64,000 nucleotides of DNA from VFMC01 sp046331225 (GCA_046331225.1 JAXLRF010000003.1:310001-374000); one strand, 5' to 3'; positions 24,857-34,928 are shown, counted from the first letter of the stretch. Notes: a model not told the origin generated them from the sequence alone. Numbers and translations: made by a program.

Positions 24857-27800
24857 TCAGAGCGAGGTGGCGGGGCAGCTCGAGCTGCGGCAGCCGCTCG
24901 AGGGCCACGAGCTCGCGCTGAGCCGCGACAGTGCGCCGGTCGTCGGGCGCTGACGCAAGCGCAGCGAGCCGAGCGAGGGCAGCGTGGTCGGGGTGGCCGC
25001 CGGCGCCGTGGTCGGCGTGCCGGCGGGTGCCGTCGTCGGGGTCGCCGGCGCGGTCGTCGGGGTCGCCGGCGCCGTCGTGGCCGTGCCGCCGCCCGTGCGC
25101 ACGGTCGTGGTCGTCACGCCCGAGGCCACCGTCGTGGTGGTCGCACCGCCGCCGCCCGTGCCGCCGCCCGTGCCGCCGCCCGTGCCGCCGCCCGTGCCGC
25201 CACCGGTGGGCGTCACGAACGTGAAGGCCTGCGACAGCACCATGGTCTGGTCGGTGGTGGTGCGGAACCGCACCGACACGTCGACCACGCCGGGGGCCGA
25301 CACCGACGGAGCGCGCACCGCGAGGGTGTCACCGGTGGAGACGGCCTGCACGACCGCATCACCGAACCACACGTACACCGGCACCGTCGTCGGGAACCGG
25401 CCCGACAGGGTGATCGCCTCACCGCCGGAGGTCGTGGCCCATCGCGGGGTCATCGAATCGAGGCGCCACTGGCCCGACGAGTCGGGCGGCGGTGTGGGCG
25501 TGGTGCTCGGCACCGTGGTGGCCGGCGCCGTCGTCGTGACACCCGACGCGGGTGCCGTGGTGCCGGGTGCGGGCGAGGTGGTGACCGGTGCCGAGGAGGT
25601 GGTCACCGAGCGAGGTGCGGTCGTGACCGGGGCCGTCGTCGCCGGAGCCGTGGTGCCGGGGGCCGAGGGGGCCGTGGTGGCCGTGCCACCACCGCCGCCG
25701 CCGCCGTTGCCGGCGGGCACCGTGGTCGACGAGCGCGGGGCGGTCGTCCCGGGCGCGCCCGATGCAGGGGCCGTGGTCGACACCTGCGGCACCGTCGTGC
25801 CCGTGCCGCCGCCACCGCCGCCACCGCCCGAGGGGGTCGTCGTGGTCGGATCGGCCGCAGGTGCGGTGGTGGTGACGCCGCTGTCGGGCGTGTCGCTCAC
25901 CGTCAGGTACCCAACCTGTGCGTTGCCGACGGTGTTGCCCGAGCCGTCGAGCAGTTCGGTCACCACCGCGTACTGGCCGGCGGGCAGGGTGACCGACGCG
26001 GTCGCCGTCCAGCCGCTGCCCGTCAGCGCGCTGCGGTCGACCGTGATCGGACCGGCCGCGCCGTTGTCGTCGGTGACGAGGGTGACCGGCGACGAGCCCG
26101 TCGCGGTCACCGAGATCGGCAGGCCGCTCACCGCGTACACCTCGCCGCTCACCAACGCGGCGAGGCTCACCTTCGCGCGGGTGACGTCGGTGGCGGTGTT
26201 GCTGGCCGAGACCGACACGCGCAGATCGCTCGCCTGATCGGGCACCAGCGCGTCGGCACCGTAGGTGACGGTCACGGCGGCGGGCAGGCCCACGCCCACG
26301 GCCGAGCCGACGTCGAGGCGCGGGCCGGCACTGGTGGTGTCGGCGCGGGCGAGCAGGCGTGCCTTCACGTCCTGCGGGGTGGTCACCTGGCCCGACGCCA
26401 ACAGGTCGGCGACGCCACCGGCCGCCACGGGGGTGGCCATCGACGTGCCCGACATCCAGTCGTACGAACCGGGCACGGTCGACCACAGCCACCAGCCCGG
26501 CGCGTACAGGTTCACCGGCGTGCCGTAGTTCGAGAAGCTCGCCCGCGTGTCGCTGTTGGTGGTGGCGCCGATGGTGATGACGTTCGAGTAGTACAGCGAG
26601 AAGTTCGCCGGGTAGACGGCCGAGGCGCCGATGTCGACCCCGTTGTTGCCGGCCGCGGCCACCACGGTCACGCCGTGCGAGGCGGCGTAGGCGATGGCCT
26701 GCTCCATGGTCGACACGCCCGAACGGGGCGTGCCGGGCGACGTGCCGAGGCTGAGGTTGATCACCTTCGCGCCGTTGTCGACCGCGTAGACGATCGCCGA
26801 GTAGATCGCCGAGGTGCTCAGCTGCCCACCGGGCATCGCGACCTTCAACGCCATCAACTTGGCCTGCGGGGCGATGCCGGCGATGCCGACACCGTTGCGC
26901 GGTGCGCCGATCAGGCCGGCCACGTGGGTGCCGTGCGAGGCGCTCGACGTCCCGGTCTCGGGACGCGGGTCGCTGTCGTTGGCGCCGAAGTCCCAGCCGC
27001 GGCAGTCGTCGATGAAGCCGTTGCGGTCGTCGTCGATCCCGTTGCCGCACGTCTCGCGAGCGTTGGTCCAGATGTTGGCCGAGAGGTCGGCGTGATCGAT
27101 GTCGACGCCGCTGTCGACGACGGCGACGGTGATCCCGCTCCCCTGGCTGACGGTCCACGCCGCCTTCACGTTCGAGTCGGCGCCGGCCACACCGGGCCAG
27201 CCGCCCGCCTGCGAGGAGGCACCCGTGTTCTCGATCGCCCACTGCACGCCCTGTGACGGCTCGTCGGCCAGCACGAACAGGGTGTCGTCGGCGACGCTGA
27301 CCACACCGGCGACGTCCTCGAGGTCGCGGCGGTCGGCGCTGGTGACCACGGCGATCACACCGGGGGCGAGCAGGTCGGCCGACACGATGCCGGGCAGCTC
27401 GAGGATGGTCGACACGATCCGGTCGTCGGGGATCGCGTCGCCCGGCACGGTGCCGGTGTCGCCGGCTGCGGTGTCGCCGGCTGCGGTGTCGCCGGCCGCG
27501 GTGTCGCCGGTGGCGGTCGGCTCGGTCGGCTCGGTCGTCGCCGTCTCGCCGTCGCCGGTCGCACCGGTCGCACCGGTCGCACCGGTCGGCGCGGCACCGA
27601 TCTCGATCAGGCGGCCGGGCACCATCACGTAGCGGGTGTCGACGGCTCCCACCACGCCGTCGACGTCCTGCACGATCACGGCGACGGGCTGGTCCGCGTA
27701 CTGGGCCAGCAGGGCGCGCTCGGCCGGCGAGATCGGTTGGCTGGTGGGCAGCGACCCGTCGGGCACGCTGCGGATCTCGGTGCTGCCGTCGGGGTGCACC

Positions 27801-28162
27801 ACGATCAGGTCGCGCGAGGTCGCGCCGGGCACCGGTGCCTCGCTCGCGACCTGGGGTTCGGCGACGGGCTCGACACCGGCGACGCCCACGGACGGATCGG
27901 CCGAGCCGGTGTCGTCGGCCAGCGGCGACGTGGCGGCGTTGGTGGTGAGCACCACGACGTGGTCGTAGCCGTCGTCCCAGTGGTCGGGGCTGCTCGCGAG
28001 CTCGGGCTCGGCACCCGCAGCCATCGCGACGTCGGCCGCCGCCGGGGCTGCCGGGGCCGCCGGTGCGGCGTCGCCGCCACCGCTGCACGCCGCCAGCAAC
28101 CCGATCGACGTCAGCAGCGCGCCCACGCGCGTCCACCACCCTGCCGTCCTCGTCGCGTCCAT
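24857..28162 (-). CDS. Subtilisin-like (S8) protease, lipoprotein, with TIG domain and low-complexity linkers
   Basis: A 1101-aa exported protease. ATG 28162 gives a lipoprotein signal peptide with lipobox LLAAC (Cys about residue 26); the longer GTG frame would not. A propeptide-like region contains Gly-Ala-Thr and Ala-Gly-Asp-Thr repeats. The S8 domain has its Asp in VAVVDSGVDIDHAD (about 348), a His in SHGTHVAG (about 411) and Ser in SGTSMATP (about 572), plus a CGNGIDDDRNGFIDDC insert. After a beta domain come long Thr/Ala/Pro/Gly linkers, an IPT/TIG domain (about residues 905-990) and a TGGG-repeat tail. The opposite strand shows a long artefactual open frame because of these repeats. 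Confidence 0.9.
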   Translation of the reverse strand: MDATRTAGWWTRVGALLTSIGLLAACSGGGDAAPAAPAAPAAADVAMAAGAEPELASSPDHWDDGYDHVVVLTTNAATSPLADDTGSADPSVGVAGVEPVAEPQVASEAPVPGATSRDLIVVHPDGSTEIRSVPDGSLPTSQPISPAERALLAQYADQPVAVIVQDVDGVVGAVDTRYVMVPGRLIEIGAAPTGATGATGATGDGETATTEPTEPTATGDTAAGDTAAGDTAAGDTGTVPGDAIPDDRIVSTILELPGIVSADLLAPGVIAVVTSADRRDLEDVAGVVSVADDTLFVLADEPSQGVQWAIENTGASSQAGGWPGVAGADSNVKAAWTVSQGSGITVAVVDSGVDIDHADLSANIWTNARETCGNGIDDDRNGFIDDCRGWDFGANDSDPRPETGTSSASHGTHVAGLIGAPRNGVGIAGIAPQAKLMALKVAMPGGQLSTSAIYSAIVYAVDNGAKVINLSLGTSPGTPRSGVSTMEQAIAYAASHGVTVVAAAGNNGVDIGASAVYPANFSLYYSNVITIGATTNSDTRASFSNYGTPVNLYAPGWWLWSTVPGSYDWMSGTSMATPVAAGGVADLLASGQVTTPQDVKARLLARADTTSAGPRLDVGSAVGVGLPAAVTVTYGADALVPDQASDLRVSVSASNTATDVTRAKVSLAALVSGEVYAVSGLPISVTATGSSPVTLVTDDNGAAGPITVDRSALTGSGWTATASVTLPAGQYAVVTELLDGSGNTVGNAQVGYLTVSDTPDSGVTTTAPAADPTTTTPSGGGGGGGGTGTTVPQVSTTAPASGAPGTTAPRSSTTVPAGNGGGGGGGTATTAPSAPGTTAPATTAPVTTAPRSVTTSSAPVTTSPAPGTTAPASGVTTTAPATTVPSTTPTPPPDSSGQWRLDSMTPRWATTSGGEAITLSGRFPTTVPVYVWFGDAVVQAVSTGDTLAVRAPSVSAPGVVDVSVRFRTTTDQTMVLSQAFTFVTPTGGGTGGGTGGGTGGGTGGGGATTTTVASGVTTTTVRTGGGTATTAPATPTTAPATPTTAPAGTPTTAPAATPTTLPSLGSLRLRQRPTTGALSRLSASSWPSSGCRSSSCPATSL

Positions 28163-28333
28163 CGTCTCCGCCACCTCGTCCGTCCGCACCGGTCACACGG
28201 GACACCGAGAGGTGTCCGACGATGGAGCGTCCGGGTCGCGCCGACGTGCCGCAGCGTCCTTGCGACGACGTTGACGTTCGGCCCACGCGGTGTCGAGCGA
28301 TTGCCCGACTCTTGACACTCGGCGAGGCCGGCG

Positions 28334-29260
28334 TCACCCGGGCGGCGCCACCACCGGCACCGGATCACCGAGGCCCTGTGCATCACGTCGCCACCGGGCC
28401 CGCTCGGCCGACAGCACCGCGAACACGAACACCACCGCCACGCCGACGACGTCGATCGCCGCGCAGGCCAACAGGTACGGGGCGTGGTAGCGCACGGTGT
28501 GCAGGCCCTCGGCACCGATCGAGCGCACGGCCGCGTACACCACGAACGCCACCACGGCCACCGCCGCGGCCACGAGCAGCGAGCGCGAGAGCGGCCGGTC
28601 GCCGTCGTCGGCGGCACCGCGCAGCGAGGGCCGACGCACGTCGATCCACAGCAGCACCGCGTGTCCGGCGGCGAACCACGCGAGCGCCACCCCGGCAGCG
28701 CCGAGCGAGTCGCTCGGCCGGTGCCAGCCGCTGGCCAGCACGGCGGTGCCGAACGCGGTGGCCACCAGTGCTGCCACCACGGTGGCGGGTCGGCGCCACG
28801 ACGGGGCGGCCACCATCACCAACCCGAGCGACAGCACCATCCCGATCGTCGCGTGCCCGCTCGGATAGCTGTTGTGGGTGATGCCCTGGACGCCGCCGAA
28901 GGACGGCCGGTCGAGCAGACGCAGCTTGAGCACCTCGGTGGTCACCACGGCGAACGACATGCACGCGCCGGCCGCCACAGCGGCGCGCACACGGCGCTGC
29001 GCCAGGGCGAGCAGCACGATCGCTCCACCGAGCAGGAACAGCGAGCTCTCGGTCACCGCGTGCAGCATTCGGTCGGTGCGACGCGTGGTCGCGGTCGACA
29101 CCGCATGCCGTCCCTCGAACGCGAGGTCGTCGAGTTCCTGACCCCAGCGGGTGCGGACGAACACGACGTACCAGAGCGCGACCGACGCCGCGGCGACCGC
29201 CGACACGACGAGCGCCACGCGCACCTGGCGCTGGACGGGAGGGGTGTCGTCGTGGCTCAC
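28334..29260 (-). CDS. PAP2-family membrane phosphatase
   Basis: A 308-aa integral membrane protein. The three PAP2 motifs are present: KLRLLDRPS, SYPSGHAT and GWHRPSDSLGA. About eight hydrophobic segments are visible. PAP2 enzymes dephosphorylate lipid phosphates such as undecaprenyl pyrophosphate or phosphatidic acid at the outer membrane face. GTG 29260 is preceded by a TAGCGT box (minus strand, 29270-29275) 9 nt upstream. It lies downstream of the PadR/ABC operon but is separated from it by 50 bp and its own promoter. Confidence 0.88.
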   Translation of the reverse strand: MSHDDTPPVQRQVRVALVVSAVAAASVALWYVVFVRTRWGQELDDLAFEGRHAVSTATTRRTDRMLHAVTESSLFLLGGAIVLLALAQRRVRAAVAAGACMSFAVVTTEVLKLRLLDRPSFGGVQGITHNSYPSGHATIGMVLSLGLVMVAAPSWRRPATVVAALVATAFGTAVLASGWHRPSDSLGAAGVALAWFAAGHAVLLWIDVRRPSLRGAADDGDRPLSRSLLVAAAVAVVAFVVYAAVRSIGAEGLHTVRYHAPYLLACAAIDVVGVAVVFVFAVLSAERARWRRDAQGLGDPVPVVAPPG

Positions 29261-29310
29261 CGGCGGGGCACGCTAGCGGCGTGCCGGCTGCCCCGCCGGG
29301 GCCCGGTCGG

Positions 29311-31917
29311 TCAGTCGTTCATCGACGAGGCGGTCACCCGGCGAACCCGCTGCGCGGTCGCGCTCGACGCCCACGTGACGAGCCCGATCACCGCGGGCAG
29401 CACCAGCAGGGCGCTCAGCACGAACACGGTCGGGAACACCGTGACGACGTCGGCGGCCGCGGCCACGACCCGCAGGATCACCCAGCCGAGCGGCACACCG
29501 ACCAGCACACCGACCTGCGCGAGCAGCCACGCCTTCATCCCGGCCATCCGGGCGAGCGACGACGGGCCGGCGCCGACGGCCACCAGCGTGTTGCGCTCGT
29601 CGCGTCCCTCGGCCGCCCACAGGGCCATCCCGAGCGACACGATCAGCGCCATCAGCGCGAGCGTGCCGACGATCGAACCGAACCGGATCCACGGCATCCA
29701 CCGCAGCATCGGGTCGCGAGCGTCGACGAAGGTCATCAGTTGCAGGGCGAGATCGGCGGTCTGCTCGAACTCGGCGAACACCGAACGTTCGTAGCCGTCG
29801 TCGGCACCTGCGTACAGGGCGTCGACCTCGTCGGACGTGAGCGCGTGATCGGCTCGCCCGACGAGCGACGGCATCGTCCCGAGGTCGTTCGCCGCGACGA
29901 AGGCCGGCGACACCCAGGTGGCCCAGTACCCGAACGGCAGGTCGTCGACCTCCACCGTCGTCGGCTGCTCGTCGATCTCGACGGGCTGGCCGAAGCCGAG
30001 GTTGAAGCTCTGGCCGAACATCGCGCCGTCGGCGTCGTAGGTGACGAACGTGAACACGTCGAGCGAGTCGATGCGCTCGCGCACGGCGGCGTCGACGCCC
30101 ATCAGGTCGAGCACCTCGTCGGTGGCGACGTACACCTGCGCGCCCGACGAGCGGTCGGGCCCGATGACGGGCAGTTCGACCCAACGGACGTCGCCCACCA
30201 CCGAGCCGATCCGCTGCTCGACCTCGGGCTCGATCGAGCGGGGATCGACCAGGCGTCCGAGCGGGTCGGCGGTGTCGATGCCGGACAGCATCACGACGTC
30301 GGCCGACACGCTCGCATTGCCGTACGAACCCTCGGCGTCGCGTGCGGCCTGCTCGCCGGCCGCCGACAGCCCCGTGGCCGCGGCCGCGATGGCGACGATC
30401 GCGGCCACCAGGGCGGCCGAGCGCGACCGGTGCCTGCCGAGGCTGCGGGTGGCGAGCATCGTCACGCCGCGGCGGCGCGAGCCGAGCCGAGCGATGGTGT
30501 CGACGAACACGGGACTCAACAGGCAGACGCCGGCCACGATCATCAACGCAGCGATGATCGACGCAGCGACCGGCAGCGTCACGTCGCCGACCGAGTTGCG
30601 AGCGGCAGCGGCGGCGACGAACAGCACGACGAGCCCGGCCAGCACGAGCGCGGTGCCGAACGGGATCTGCCGTCGACGCACGGGTGGCACGGGACGGCGA
30701 CCGCCCAGCGCGGCGAGCGTCGACATTCGCGCGAGTGCTCGCGTGGGGAGCAACGCCGCGATCGTCGCGACCACGACCGCCGTGACGACCACGGCGAGCA
30801 CCTCGGCGAGGCGCCAGTCGAGTGCACCGTCGTGGTCCATCACGCGGGCCCCGATCTGCACGGCGACCGCACCGAGCACCACGCCCGTGCCGGCGCCGAC
30901 CGCGCCGGTCCAGGTGCCCTGCAGCGCGAGGAACCGGGTGATCACGCTCGGGTCGGCGCCCGCGGCGCTCATCTGTCCGACGGCCACCAGCTGACGGCGT
31001 CCGCTCACGGCGAAGGCCGCGGCGACGATCACACCGAGCACGGTCATGAGCAACACGCCGGCGAGCCAGCCGAGGAACAGCGTCGTCCCGGCATCGTCCG
31101 GCTCGCTCCACCCACCGGGGATCTCGTAGCCACCGAACGTCTCGCCGAGACCGCCGCTGCCGTCGATGTCGCGGTAGCGGGGCGCGGGGATGTCCTGCGA
31201 CCAGAGGGTGCCGTCGGCGAGAGCACGATCGAGCGCCGGCGTGGTCCACATGATCTCGTACTGCACCGCCGTGGGGCGCAGCACCGAGAAGTCGAACCCG
31301 GGCGCCACCATCTCGCGGCCGTCGGTCCGCCCGACGCCGACCACGGTGAACACCTGCGCGGGACGGACGAGCGAGAGCTGGTCGCCGACGCCCACGCGCA
31401 GATCGCTGGCGACGTCGTCGGTGAGGAAGACCTCGCCGCGCGACTCGGCCACCCGTCCCTGCGTCGGCCGCGAGCGACCGGCGGACAGTGGGTCGGTGTC
31501 GTCGCGATCGGTCACCTGGACCGTCACGAGTCGCTCGGGATGCAGAGCGTTGCGCACGGGCAGCCACGCCACCCGCGATGTCACACTGCGCGCATCGGCG
31601 GGCAATTGCTCGCGCACCGTCGCCGGGTCGTCCGGCGTGTTCGCAGGGAGGCGCCACCGCACGGTGGCCTCGCCGAACGAATGCGTCGGGTCGGCGGGCA
31701 CGTTGGTGGTGCGGTAGGCGACGTCGCCGGCCACCATCGCCGCGACGGGAACGGCCACGAGCAGCACGGTCAGCAACGTGCGCCACGGGCGGCGGCGCAC
31801 CTCGCGACGCGCCAGGCGAGCTGCGATGCGCCAGCGACCGCGGGTGCCGTGCCGGGGCAGCGACGGCTGCGGTGCCGGTGGCGACACGTCGGCCGGGCGT
31901 TCGTCGAGCATCGTCAT
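29311..31917 (-). CDS. FtsX-like ABC transporter permease
   Basis: An 868-aa permease with a cytoplasmic N-terminus, a first transmembrane helix (LLTVLLVAVPVAAMVAGDVA), an extracytoplasmic domain, then two FtsX-like cores (about 265-480 and 740-850) and further helices between them. Motifs such as GRRQLVAVGQMSAAGADPSV and RDERNTLVAVGAGPSSLARM are the permease coupling loops. ATG 31917 overlaps the stop of the ATPase gene (ATGA). It forms a PadR-regulated export system with the two upstream genes. The substrate is unknown. Confidence 0.9.
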   Translation of the reverse strand: MTMLDERPADVSPPAPQPSLPRHGTRGRWRIAARLARREVRRRPWRTLLTVLLVAVPVAAMVAGDVAYRTTNVPADPTHSFGEATVRWRLPANTPDDPATVREQLPADARSVTSRVAWLPVRNALHPERLVTVQVTDRDDTDPLSAGRSRPTQGRVAESRGEVFLTDDVASDLRVGVGDQLSLVRPAQVFTVVGVGRTDGREMVAPGFDFSVLRPTAVQYEIMWTTPALDRALADGTLWSQDIPAPRYRDIDGSGGLGETFGGYEIPGGWSEPDDAGTTLFLGWLAGVLLMTVLGVIVAAAFAVSGRRQLVAVGQMSAAGADPSVITRFLALQGTWTGAVGAGTGVVLGAVAVQIGARVMDHDGALDWRLAEVLAVVVTAVVVATIAALLPTRALARMSTLAALGGRRPVPPVRRRQIPFGTALVLAGLVVLFVAAAAARNSVGDVTLPVAASIIAALMIVAGVCLLSPVFVDTIARLGSRRRGVTMLATRSLGRHRSRSAALVAAIVAIAAAATGLSAAGEQAARDAEGSYGNASVSADVVMLSGIDTADPLGRLVDPRSIEPEVEQRIGSVVGDVRWVELPVIGPDRSSGAQVYVATDEVLDLMGVDAAVRERIDSLDVFTFVTYDADGAMFGQSFNLGFGQPVEIDEQPTTVEVDDLPFGYWATWVSPAFVAANDLGTMPSLVGRADHALTSDEVDALYAGADDGYERSVFAEFEQTADLALQLMTFVDARDPMLRWMPWIRFGSIVGTLALMALIVSLGMALWAAEGRDERNTLVAVGAGPSSLARMAGMKAWLLAQVGVLVGVPLGWVILRVVAAAADVVTVFPTVFVLSALLVLPAVIGLVTWASSATAQRVRRVTASSMND

Positions 31918-32666
31918 CGCGCCGCTCCCGTCATCCCCGTCATCCCTGTCATCGTGCGAGCCGTGTCGTCGACCACGCGGCCGTCGCGCAGGAACACCGT
32001 GCGGTCGGACCAGCTGGCGAAGCGGGGCTCGTGGGTGACCAGCACGACGGCGGTGCCGAGGCGCGAGGGCAGGTCGGCGATCAGTTCGATCACCGCGTCG
32101 CTCGTCATCGTGTCGAGCGCGCCGGTCGGCTCATCGGCGAGCAGCACCCGGCGCTCGCCCACCACGGCGCGGGCGATCGCGATGCGCTGCTGCTGACCAC
32201 CGGAGAAGTCGTCCGGGTAGCGGTCGAGGTGGTGGTCGAGGCCCACGGCCGCGAGCGCGTCGCGAGCGGCCGAGCGGGCGGCCTTCACGGGCACGCCCTC
32301 GAGCTCGAGCGGCAGCGCGACGTTCTCGAGTGCGGTGAGCGAGGCGAGCAGGTTGAGTCGCTGGAACACGTAGCCGACGTCGCGCCGACGCAGCGCCGCA
32401 CGCTCGGCGATGCCGAGGTCGGCGACGTCGCGGCCGCCGACGTACACCCGGCCACCGGTCGGGTCCTCCATGCCACCGGCCAGGTGCAGCAGCGTGCTCT
32501 TGCCGCAGCCGCTCGGGCCCATGATCGTGACGAACTCGCCGGGCTCGATGCGCAGCGACACACCGCGCAGGGCGTGGACCTCGGTGTCGCCGCTGCCGAA
32601 CGACTTGGCGACGTCGAAGAACTCGACCGCTGCGGGGCGGGTGGTCAGCGTGGGGTCGAGGGTCAT
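31914..32666 (-). CDS. ABC transporter ATP-binding protein (MacB/LolD type)
   Basis: A 250-aa ATPase: Walker A GPSGCGKST, Q-loop VFQRLNLLA, signature FSGGQQQR, Walker B VLLADEPTGALD and H-loop VLVTHE. The C-terminus ends in a triplet MTGMTGMTG encoded by a short DNA repeat that also overlaps the permease start. ATG 32666 overlaps the padR stop, so padR, ATPase and permease form one tightly coupled operon. Confidence 0.93.
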   Translation of the reverse strand: MTLDPTLTTRPAAVEFFDVAKSFGSGDTEVHALRGVSLRIEPGEFVTIMGPSGCGKSTLLHLAGGMEDPTGGRVYVGGRDVADLGIAERAALRRRDVGYVFQRLNLLASLTALENVALPLELEGVPVKAARSAARDALAAVGLDHHLDRYPDDFSGGQQQRIAIARAVVGERRVLLADEPTGALDTMTSDAVIELIADLPSRLGTAVVLVTHEPRFASWSDRTVFLRDGRVVDDTARTMTGMTGMTGAAR

Positions 32667-33232
32667 CGGGGGGCCTTTCGAGAGGTGACGGACGAGGAGG
32701 TGCGGGCTCGCGACTGGAGGTGCTCTTCACAGGTGTCGAGCCAGCGCAGGTCGGCCTCGGCGCGGGCGACGAGGGCGTCGGTGACGAGGCGGGCGGCCAG
32801 CGAGTCGTCGCCGGCGGCCTTGCGCTCGCGGCGCTTGGCCTGCAGCAGCGAGAGCAGCACGGTGCGCTGGTGGGTGACGACCCGGAGGGCGTGATCGTCA
32901 CCGCGGTCGATGGCCATCAACACCTTCAGCATCAGCTCGTCGCGAGGCGGCGGGTCGTCGCTCGGCACCGCTTCCCACCACGCGCCGAGCTCGGCGACAC
33001 CGTCGTCGGTGATCGCGTACGTCTTCTGCCCGGGGGCCGTGGCGGGCGCGTCACCCTCGACGGTGCGCACTTCCACCAACCCGTCACGCTCGAGCCGGTC
33101 GAGGGTGGTGTACACCTGGCCGACGTTGAGCGGCCACACACCGCCGGTCGCCGCCTCGAACTCGGTCTTCAGCTGATAGCCGTAGCGCGGCCCCTCGTGG
33201 AGCAGCGCCAGGAGTCCTTCTCTGACTGCCAT
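32663..33232 (-). CDS. PadR-family transcriptional regulator
   Basis: A 189-aa winged-helix repressor of the PadR family: LLALLHEGPRYGYQLKTEFE, VYTTLDRLERDGLVEVRTVE and a C-terminal helical dimerisation region (VVTHQRTVLLSLLQAKRRER). PadR proteins typically repress adjacent exporter genes and are released by the exported compound or a phenolic or antibiotic ligand. A 29-bp operator starts 2 bp upstream of ATG 33232 and overlaps the -10 region, so the operon is likely autorepressed. Confidence 0.93.
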   Translation of the reverse strand: MAVREGLLALLHEGPRYGYQLKTEFEAATGGVWPLNVGQVYTTLDRLERDGLVEVRTVEGDAPATAPGQKTYAITDDGVAELGAWWEAVPSDDPPPRDELMLKVLMAIDRGDDHALRVVTHQRTVLLSLLQAKRRERKAAGDDSLAARLVTDALVARAEADLRWLDTCEEHLQSRARTSSSVTSRKAPR

Positions 33233-33233
33233 A

Positions 33234-33262
33234 CATACCGAGTATGTTGCATACTCGGTATG
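33234..33262. promoter_or_regulatory. PadR operator, perfect 13-bp inverted repeat
   Basis: CATACCGAGTATG and CATACTCGGTATG are exact inverted repeats separated by TTG. On the minus strand CATACT lies 8 nt before the padR start, so bound PadR would block polymerase. The site also touches the 3' end of the membrane-protein gene at 33266. Confidence 0.85.
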
Positions 33263-33265
33263 CCG

Positions 33266-34885
33266 TCAAGCATCGATCGCGATGAGCACGCCGTCGGGAC
33301 CCGCCAGCACGATGTCGAGATCCGCGGCCCCCGCAGCGGTCGACCGCTCGACCGTCCACCAGTCGGCGTCGGCCACCACCCAACGCACCCCGTCGGCACG
33401 CAGCTCGTCCACCACCTCGGCGTCGGGGAAGCGCAGCCAGCGCTCGCGCTGGTCGGCCTGGCCCGTCGGGAAGAAGCCCGAGTAGCCGTTGGCCAGTGGG
33501 TGCTCGTGCACCAGGCCCTGCAACATCGCAGCAGCCGTGCCCTCGAACTCGATCACCGACCGGCCCTCGGCCGGCGGCAGCATCAACACCGCCCCGCCGG
33601 GATGGTCGGCCAGGTACTCGATCCAGGTGAGGTCCGTGGGCGGCAGCGCGTGGATCGGACCGCTGCCGGGATCACCGGTCCACACCACGCCGGCGACCGC
33701 CGCTGCGAGCACCAGTCGACCCGCCGCATCGCGCCGCGCCCACAGGCGCTCGATCGCGAACGCCGACAGCACCGCCAGCAGCACCTGCGCCGTGGCCGTC
33801 GCGCGGAACGGCGAGCGCAGCCGGGCGAACGCGTCGACGTGGTGAACCAGCGTGGCGTACGGGTGCCAGCCGAACAGGCTCAGCCGCATCCCGAGCGCGA
33901 GCACGAGCGCAGCGGCGGTCATGGCCGTCAGCGCACGCACGGCCTGCCGCCGTCGGCCGATCCACGCACCGCTCAGACCGACCAGCGTGAGCACCAGGCC
34001 GGCCGATCGACGGCCACCCGGCATCAGGTCGCGCCACGTCGCCGAGCCGCTGGTGATCGTGTCGTCGGTCCAGTGGATGTCGCCGAGCCGTCGTTGTTGA
34101 GCGACCACGAACATCCCGGCGATCCCCAGCACGATCACGATCGAGAGCGCCGTGGTCAGCAGACGTCGGCGCCAATCGTCGCGCCACGAACGTCGGACCA
34201 TCGCTGGCGTCGCGAGCAGCACGCAGCTCGCGAACAGGGTGGCGTGGTAGCCGCAGGTGAGCACCGCCGCCGACAGCGAGACGCCGATCTCGATCGCGGC
34301 CCGCACGGTCGGCCGCTCGAGCCACGCCACCAGCCCGGCCGTCGCGAACAGCACCGGCCACAGCATCAGCAGCTGCACCACACCGAGCTGAGCGAAGGCG
34401 AACGGCACCACCTGCGCCAGCCCGCCGGCGATCGCCGACGCGAACGGCGAGACGCCCAGCCGACCCGCCACCACCGACGCGGCGATCCCGTTCAGCGTCA
34501 GCGCGGCGAGCAGCACCAGCGCGTACGCGACCGTCGGCGTGGTCGCCCAGCGCAGTGCGCCGAACACGAGCCCGGTGATCGGCTGCAGTTCGCTGTTCGC
34601 GTAGGTCCCCGTGTGCGGCCAGAAGATCGGAGCGTCCCACCAGCGCGACCACGAGTGGGGCAGTATGTCCGCCGTCCAACTCCACGACCACAGGTTGAAC
34701 CAGGGCACCACGGGGACCGGTTCGCGCCCGATCGGGACGCCGTCGTCCATGCGCCACGCGAGCGGCAACGTCACCAGCACCGCCACGAGTGCGTGGAACG
34801 GCACCCGCACACGCCATCGGGCCCACGGCGACGGTCGGGTCCGGTCGACCACGGGCTCGTCGTCGGGCGCGGACTCGGCCTCCAT
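33266..34885 (-). CDS. Polytopic membrane protein, glycosyltransferase-like (unknown)
   Basis: A 539-aa protein with about ten hydrophobic segments (for example ALVAVLVTLPLAW, YALVLLAALTLNGIAASVVA and ALSIVIVLGIAGMFVV) and a soluble C-terminal domain of about 110 residues. The topology resembles GT-C/YfhO-like membrane glycosyltransferases or dolichyl-phosphate-mannose mannosyltransferase relatives, but I do not see a catalytic motif that decides it. ATG 34885 has a TACGGT -10 box 8 nt upstream. It is upstream of, and on the same strand as, the padR operon, with 33 bp between. Confidence 0.7.
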   Translation of the reverse strand: MEAESAPDDEPVVDRTRPSPWARWRVRVPFHALVAVLVTLPLAWRMDDGVPIGREPVPVVPWFNLWSWSWTADILPHSWSRWWDAPIFWPHTGTYANSELQPITGLVFGALRWATTPTVAYALVLLAALTLNGIAASVVAGRLGVSPFASAIAGGLAQVVPFAFAQLGVVQLLMLWPVLFATAGLVAWLERPTVRAAIEIGVSLSAAVLTCGYHATLFASCVLLATPAMVRRSWRDDWRRRLLTTALSIVIVLGIAGMFVVAQQRRLGDIHWTDDTITSGSATWRDLMPGGRRSAGLVLTLVGLSGAWIGRRRQAVRALTAMTAAALVLALGMRLSLFGWHPYATLVHHVDAFARLRSPFRATATAQVLLAVLSAFAIERLWARRDAAGRLVLAAAVAGVVWTGDPGSGPIHALPPTDLTWIEYLADHPGGAVLMLPPAEGRSVIEFEGTAAAMLQGLVHEHPLANGYSGFFPTGQADQRERWLRFPDAEVVDELRADGVRWVVADADWWTVERSTAAGAADLDIVLAGPDGVLIAIDA

Positions 34886-34893
34886 CCCGGCGG

Positions 34894-34921
34894 ACCGTAG
34901 CGGGTGCCAGCCGGGTACGGT
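34894..34921. promoter_or_regulatory. Divergent leaderless promoters between membrane protein and DUF1905 genes
   Basis: TACGGT occurs on both strands: minus 34894-34899 (8 nt before ATG 34885) and plus 34916-34921 (7 nt before GTG 34929). Confidence 0.45.
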
Positions 34922-34928
34922 CGGGCGC

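Noticed and set aside
24984..26237. 417-codon plus-strand frame with Val/Pro/Gly repeats
   Set aside because: It is the mirror of the Thr/Ala/Pro linkers of the secreted protease on the minus strand; no start site or domain.
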